Shown here one piece after another: positions 41,797-45,780 of a stretch of 45,780 nucleotides of DNA. How positions within the stretch are numbered: position 1 is the stretch's first letter; every line of letters begins with the position of its first letter. The position numbers and the translations under genes were made by a program. Source of the stretch: a candidate division TA06 bacterium (GTDB lineage Bacteria; Hydrothermota; DG-26; E44-bin18); contig SOJN01000087.1 of assembly GCA_004376575.1 (NCBI GenBank), positions 1-45,780 on the forward strand, written 5' to 3'. The notes beneath the pieces are model-generated. The model was given only the letters and a program-made list of their open reading frames with translations. It ran no database searches and was not told where the DNA came from.

Positions 41797-43152
41797 TTGT
41801 CTGGCCCGCGTGTGCTCATAGTAGATGATGAGAAAGTGCAGAGAGACCTTCTTCAGGGTTTTCTTGAAAAAGAAGGGTATGATGTCACCTCAGCAGCATC
41901 AGGCGAGGAGGCTGTGGAACTCGCTTCCTCTCAGGGGTTTGAGATTGCCCTGATTGATTTGAAGATGCCAGGGATGGATGGAGTGGCCACTCTCAGAAGC
42001 CTGCGTGAAAAGAACCCGGAACTTGCGGGAATCATCATGACGGCATTTGCGAGCGTGGATACAGCAGTCTCAGCGATGAAACAAGGGGCACATGAGTACC
42101 TGACCAAGCCGATTGATCTGGCTGAGTTGAAGATAGTTCTTGGGAGGACTGTGGAGAAACAGAGATTGATTGTCGAGAACATCTACCTGAAACAGGAGCT
42201 GGAAGCGAGAGTCGGTTTCGAAAAAGTGATTGCAGAGTCGAACGGAATGAAGGAGGTGCTCAGTACAGTTGCCAGGGTTGCCAGGTCGAAGGCTACTGTG
42301 CTCCTGACCGGCGAGAGCGGAACGGGCAAAGAGGTGGTAGCAAGAGCAATACACTATGCGAGCGACAGGAATAAAGAAAGATTTGTGCCTGTCGCATGCG
42401 CTGCGCTGCCCGAAACCCTTCTTGAGGCGGAACTCTTTGGGGCAGAAAAAGGTGCATACACGGGCCTGGACCGTATGAGACGTGGAAGATTTGAACTGGC
42501 TGATGGTGGAACTCTTTTCCTGGATGAGATAGGAGACATCCCGCCTACTATTCAGGCGAAATTGCTGAGGGTTCTTCAGGAACACGAGATCATGAGATTG
42601 GGAAGTGACAAGACCCTCAAGGTGGATGTGAGAGTGGTGGCAGCCACAAACAGGCCGCTCAAGGAGAAAATATCCGAAGGGGAGTTCAGAGAGGACCTCT
42701 ACTACAGGCTCAATGTAGTTTCTATTGAGATTCCGCCGCTGCGCGACAGGCGTGAAGACATCATGTCGCTTGCCGACCACTTTATCAAACACTTTGCATC
42801 CGAGTCGGGCAAGGAGATAAAGGGGTTTGCGCGAAGTGCCAAGGATTCCCTTTTGATGTATGACTGGCCCGGCAACGTGAGAGAGTTGGAGAACGCGATC
42901 GAAAGAGCGGTTGTCCTATCCAGGGGAGACACGATTGAGAATTTGGATCTCCCTTTTCCTGTGGCAAAGGCCGTGAAGACAGACGATCTATCCATGGAGG
43001 CCGTCGAAAAGGAGCATCTGGAACGAGTCCTGTGTAAGGTCGGGTGGAACATTGGCAAGGCGGCCGAGATTCTCAAGATTCACAGGAATACCCTGGCAGC
43101 AAAACTGAAGAAGTATGGATTAACAAAGGACAGGAGGAAGATGGATAGTTGA
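41797..43152 (+). CDS. Sigma-54-dependent response regulator (NtrC family)
   Basis: 451 residues from a TTG at 41797 with GGAGG five bases upstream. The receiver domain has Asp10/Asp11, the phospho-acceptor Asp54 in [12 protein letters not shown] and Lys104. The AAA+ domain has Walker A GESGTGKE (172-179), Walker [11 protein letters not shown] and an arginine-finger region [11 protein letters not shown]. The sigma-54 contact loop reads GAYTGL (219-224) instead of the usual GAFTGA. A Fis-type helix-turn-helix closes the protein (about 408-445; [20 protein letters not shown]). It activates sigma-54 RNA polymerase bound at -24/-12 promoters, of which four lie in this window ahead of surface-protein genes. 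It overlaps the next gene by four bases (TTGA). Confidence 0.96.
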   Translation: MSGPRVLIVDDEKVQRDLLQGFLEKEGYDVTSAASGEEAVELASSQGFEIALIDLKMPGMDGVATLRSLREKNPELAGIIMTAFASVDTAVSAMKQGAHEYLTKPIDLAELKIVLGRTVEKQRLIVENIYLKQELEARVGFEKVIAESNGMKEVLSTVARVARSKATVLLTGESGTGKEVVARAIHYASDRNKERFVPVACAALPETLLEAELFGAEKGAYTGLDRMRRGRFELADGGTLFLDEIGDIPPTIQAKLLRVLQEHEIMRLGSDKTLKVDVRVVAATNRPLKEKISEGEFREDLYYRLNVVSIEIPPLRDRREDIMSLADHFIKHFASESGKEIKGFARSAKDSLLMYDWPGNVRELENAIERAVVLSRGDTIENLDLPFPVAKAVKTDDLSMEAVEKEHLERVLCKVGWNIGKAAEILKIHRNTLAAKLKKYGLTKDRRKMDS

Positions 43153-45128
43153 GAGAGAGGGCTGGGCATAAGCCCTCACCGTGCAAGGTATTAGGATTAG
43201 GAGATAAGAAGTTACTTGAGCCCTACCTCAGGGCTATTGCAGCCCTTGGATACAGTCCCTCCACAGATTCTGACGCAGATATCATAGTTGCCATTGATCC
43301 TTCTGACAATGATCTCAGAAGGCTCAGAAAGGACCCGTCAACAAGATTTGTACCAGTCATCGCGGTGATGGAACAGGTAGGAACATGGCCGGATGGAGCA
43401 GACCTGGTAATCAAATCTCCAGCATCTCCGCAATTTGTAGCAGCCCAATTACAAGCCCTCAGAAAGAGAATACTGATTGAAAGGTCAGTTTCACCACTGA
43501 CAGGACTGCCGGGTGCTTCCAGCACAGAGATGGAGATAGAGTCGAGGTTCGATTCAGGGGCTGTATTCTATGTGTCGTACATTGACATAAACAACTTCAA
43601 ACCATTCAATGATGCCTATGGCTTTGAGAAGGGAGATCTGGTCATAAAAGCCCTTTCGTCTGCCATCGTAGATGGTCTTTCCAGGTTTGATACTGAGGAT
43701 TCCTTTTCTGGGCATATAGGTGGCGATGACTTCGTTGTGGTGAGCGGCCGCGAGCCGGGCTCTGTCATGAGGTGGCTGGCGTTGGAATTTGACCGGTTGG
43801 TTCGAGGGTTCTATACAGAGATCGACCGGTCGAGAGGCGGCATCGTCTCCTTTGACAGAGAAGGGAGGAGGAAGAAATTCCCGCTCATGTCCATTTCTAT
43901 TGCCTCTTTACGCTGTGGCAAAGAGGCGAGCACCAGCAGGGAAATGTCTCAGCAACTGACAAGCTTGAAGAGGAAGGCGAAGTACGAGGCGACGTGCACA
44001 GAGGGTTCTGTGTTCCTTAGTTCCGAAGGGAGTGACAAGGGGACCGATACGGAGATCTTATTGGGTAGCCTGATTGTGAATGACTCAATTCCCACATCCT
44101 ACAGAAGAGCAGTCATAGAAGCTGCAGGCGAACTCCACCTAGGCGAAACTGTTGATTGCCTGAAACTGATGCTCAGACAGTCTCCGGATGAGAAGTTGAG
44201 GAAATCAGCAGCATACTCGCTTGGAAGAATAGCGGACAGAGAAAGTACTGGTGAACTCATGGCGGCGTTAAGTGATACTTCAGCCCATGTGAGAATGAGA
44301 GCTGCTGAGGCCCTAGGCGAAATGGGGGATGGGAGTGCGCTTGAACCTCTGTTAAGAGCGGGATCGGATGTTTCAAGGCATGTGAGATGCGCGGCTCTGA
44401 CATCTATCGGACGCCTGGGGATTCACTCGGCCATGCCTCATCTGGCAGAAGCGACCCGGGATCGCTCAGTAGACGTGAGGATATCTGCGGTCAAGGCTCT
44501 GGGTGCATTGGGAGGTTCTGCTGCTTATCCAGAGCTGGTTCGCTGCCTGAAAGAGGGGCCGAGTCCTGTGACCAAAGCGGCGGCGGAGGCTCTCGGCTAC
44601 ATTCCAGATGTCAGGTGCGTGGATGTTTTGTGTCAGGTGCTGGAGAGCCATGATTTAGACTGTGTGTGGCGAGCAGCATACTCCATCTATCTTATTGGCA
44701 AGAGTGGCCTTGTTCAGGTGGACAAGAGTCACGTTGCTGACCTGCTCCTGAACCATTTGGGTAGCAAGAACGGATATGTGCTTAGGACCTGCGCCATGGC
44801 TCTGGGAGCCATTGGACACCTGGAGGCTGTGGGGCCTGTGGTTGGGCTCTTGCGTGATCCCAGAGACTATGTCAGGTCTGCCGCAGCTGTTGCCCTGGGA
44901 AAGATTGGTGACAAAAGGGCTCTGGGGCCGCTCCGTCTTGCGATGAAAGATGGAAGGGCGACCGTGAAGCGCAATGCCGCCTGGGCTCTGGGAGAGCTGG
45001 GAGTTCCTGAAGCTCTGGAGACGCTCCGGGTCTTGCTGAAGGATAGATTTGAGAGTGTGAGAGAGATGGCTGCGATGTCGATATGCAAACTTGTGGAAAA
45101 ACATTCAAGTCAAAATGAAAAACATTAG
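43149..45128 (+). CDS. Pseudo-receiver, GGDEF and HEAT-repeat fusion protein
   Basis: 659 residues from a TTG at 43149 that overlaps the activator's stop. Residues about 12-108 have the outline of a receiver domain but lack the normal acidic pocket. Residues about 115-275 are a GGDEF-type domain with IDINNFKPFNDAYGFEKGD and the signature GGDDF (191-195); an RxxD inhibitory site is not visible at the usual place. From about 305 to 650 there are roughly ten HEAT/PBS-lyase-type repeats (SAAYSLGRIAD, RAAEALGEMGD, SAAAVALGKIGDKRALGPL). It could synthesise or bind c-di-GMP and dock to a partner through the HEAT solenoid. Its coupling to a sigma-54 activator suggests a third component of that signalling route. 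Catalytic competence is plausible but unproven. Confidence 0.88.
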   Translation: MRERAGHKPSPCKVLGLGDKKLLEPYLRAIAALGYSPSTDSDADIIVAIDPSDNDLRRLRKDPSTRFVPVIAVMEQVGTWPDGADLVIKSPASPQFVAAQLQALRKRILIERSVSPLTGLPGASSTEMEIESRFDSGAVFYVSYIDINNFKPFNDAYGFEKGDLVIKALSSAIVDGLSRFDTEDSFSGHIGGDDFVVVSGREPGSVMRWLALEFDRLVRGFYTEIDRSRGGIVSFDREGRRKKFPLMSISIASLRCGKEASTSREMSQQLTSLKRKAKYEATCTEGSVFLSSEGSDKGTDTEILLGSLIVNDSIPTSYRRAVIEAAGELHLGETVDCLKLMLRQSPDEKLRKSAAYSLGRIADRESTGELMAALSDTSAHVRMRAAEALGEMGDGSALEPLLRAGSDVSRHVRCAALTSIGRLGIHSAMPHLAEATRDRSVDVRISAVKALGALGGSAAYPELVRCLKEGPSPVTKAAAEALGYIPDVRCVDVLCQVLESHDLDCVWRAAYSIYLIGKSGLVQVDKSHVADLLLNHLGSKNGYVLRTCAMALGAIGHLEAVGPVVGLLRDPRDYVRSAAAVALGKIGDKRALGPLRLAMKDGRATVKRNAAWALGELGVPEALETLRVLLKDRFESVREMAAMSICKLVEKHSSQNEKH

Positions 45129-45164
45129 GGAGATGAAGCATGGCAAAAGGATTGTCATTGACCT

Positions 45165-45277
45165 GTGAGATTGCTTAGGCTCGTTTCGATTGTCCTCCGC
45201 CGGCTTGTGCCGACGAAGGACCAAAAATGTCTCGTCTTTTCTCTTGAAAAGCCGGACCTTTTTGGCTCGCAATGACA
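45165..45277 (+). repeat. Variant right end of the GIY-YIG repeat family
   Basis: It starts GTGAGATTGCTTAGGCTCG, contains the hairpins CCGCCGGCTTGTGCCGACG and CGTCTTTTCTCTTGAAAAGC, and ends GGCTCGCAATGACA. The same variant right end occurs, truncated, at 38797-38900, and the reverse complement of its core is built into the left end at 38370-38440. Confidence 0.6.
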
Positions 45278-45325
45278 GATTTGCTTTTTGACATACATTT
45301 TGAGATCAAGCATATGAAAGAAGGT

Positions 45326-45736
45326 TGTCATTGCGATGAGCCCGTTAGGGCGACCCCGTGTATCTCGCTTCGCGAGAAACGGGGCAGGCGAAGCAATCTA
45401 AATGTGATATGAAATGCACAAACAGTATTCTGTCTACATAATGACGAACAAGCATCACACCGTGTTTTATACGGGAATAACTAGCGACCTGAAGAAAAGA
45501 GTATGGGAGCACAAACAGGGATTGGTAAAGGGTTTTACGAGGAAATACAACATCATCAAATTGGTCTACAACGAGGTTTTTGGAAATGTGCTTGATGCCA
45601 TTACAAGAGAAAAGCGGATTAAGGGCGGTTCGAGGAAGAGGAAAATCGCCTTGATTGAAAGCGTGAACAAGGAGTGGCGGGATCTGTACTATGACCTGTG
45701 AGATTGCTTCGCGACCTTTGGTCGCTCGCAATGACG
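45326..45736 (+). mobile_element. Second intact GIY-YIG nuclease element
   Basis: The left end TGTCATTGCGATGAGCCC includes the hairpin TCTCGCTTCGCGAGA and closes GCGAAGCAATCTAAATGTGAT. The right end TGAGATTGCTTCGCGACC runs to CGCTCGCAATGACG. The ends are inverted repeats around the nuclease gene at 45414-45701, in the same arrangement as 266-637. As there, the gene's TGA opens the right repeat. Confidence 0.7.
45414..45701 (+). CDS. GIY-YIG superfamily nuclease, repeat-associated (copy 2)
   Basis: 95 residues, 84 % identical to the product of 315-602 over its full length. VYI (7-9), YTG (19-21), Arg29 and Glu66 are all conserved, and the C-terminal WRDLYYDL is identical. The ATG at 45414 follows the left repeat by about 14 bases; no clear SD is present, so expression may be low or depend on the repeat. 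The sequence around its start codon (ATGAAATGCACAAA) is kept exactly in the deletion derivatives at 38360 and 38708, so those derive from a copy like this one. Confidence 0.9.
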   Translation: MHKQYSVYIMTNKHHTVFYTGITSDLKKRVWEHKQGLVKGFTRKYNIIKLVYNEVFGNVLDAITREKRIKGGSRKRKIALIESVNKEWRDLYYDL

Positions 45737-45744
45737 CCCTCCCT

Positions 45745-45780
45745 TGTCATTGCGAGGAGGGAACCGACGAAGCAATCCAC
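45745..45780 (+). repeat. Left end of the GIY-YIG repeat family, cut by the window edge
   Basis: TTGTCATTGCGAGGAGGG...GACGAAGCAATCC begins nine bases after the preceding right end, giving the usual right-end/left-end hairpin pair. It runs off the window. Confidence 0.6.

Noticed and set aside
42070-42792. A 240-codon minus-strand frame inside the sigma-54 activator gene
   Set aside because: It is an antisense shadow of the conserved AAA+ domain with no coding features of its own.

Overview
The window looks like a chromosomal contig from an uncultured bacterium. Very large secreted proteins carry CARDB-type repeats and a C-terminal FlgD-like/T9SS-like module ending in a basic-hydrophobic tail (RKLVVLR, RKIVMLK and similar). 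Together with sigma-54 signalling and several intergenic repeat families, this recalls candidate phyla of the WOR-3/TA06/Eisenbacteria kind. That placement is an inference from style; no rRNA, tRNA or other phylogenetic marker is present.

Layout. (1) 1-900: a GIY-YIG nuclease gene inside an inverted-repeat element, with relatives of the element beside it. (2) 907-24787, all on the minus strand: seven large secreted multidomain proteins and two small lipoproteins. Two of the large proteins begin with a seven-unit beta-propeller-like repeat, two are tandem paralogues with a shared N-terminal domain, and two share about 350 C-terminal residues plus a near-identical terminator region. Four intergenic regions here contain textbook -24/-12 (sigma-54) promoters; other genes have sigma-70-type promoters. 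(3) 24788-25653: repeat-rich intergenic DNA. (4) 25654-32037, plus strand: leucyl aminopeptidase, CutA, a small membrane zinc-ribbon protein, a DUF2207-type membrane protein ending in a Cys-Ala repeat tail, a radical SAM/SPASM maturase with a PqqD-like domain, a hotdog thioesterase and a lipoprotein cyclophilin. Most junctions overlap or are tight. (5) 32053-32448: a non-coding element with terminal inverted repeats that supplies the -35 box of the fhs promoter. (6) 32494-38273: formate-tetrahydrofolate ligase, then an ECF sigma factor, a zinc-finger anti-sigma factor and a VIT/vWA surface protein. (7) 38274-39057: a cluster of the GIY-YIG-type repeats. (8) 39112-45128: a 55-residue charged protein, a YlbF-like protein, and a signalling operon of histidine kinase, sigma-54 activator and a GGDEF-HEAT fusion. 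(9) 45165-45780: a second GIY-YIG element.

How it may fit together. The sigma-54 activator and its kinase lie in the same window as four sigma-54 promoters ahead of surface/secreted protein genes, so a locally encoded two-component system may control part of the cell-surface protein set. The DUF2207 protein with its predicted cytoplasmic CA-repeat tail and the adjacent radical SAM enzyme look like a substrate-maturase pair. The most unusual repeat biology is the GIY-YIG element. Two intact copies (nucleases 84 % identical) are bounded by inverted repeats, and internally deleted copies keep the gene's first and last codons. This layout is parallel to REP elements and their RAYT transposases but uses a different nuclease.
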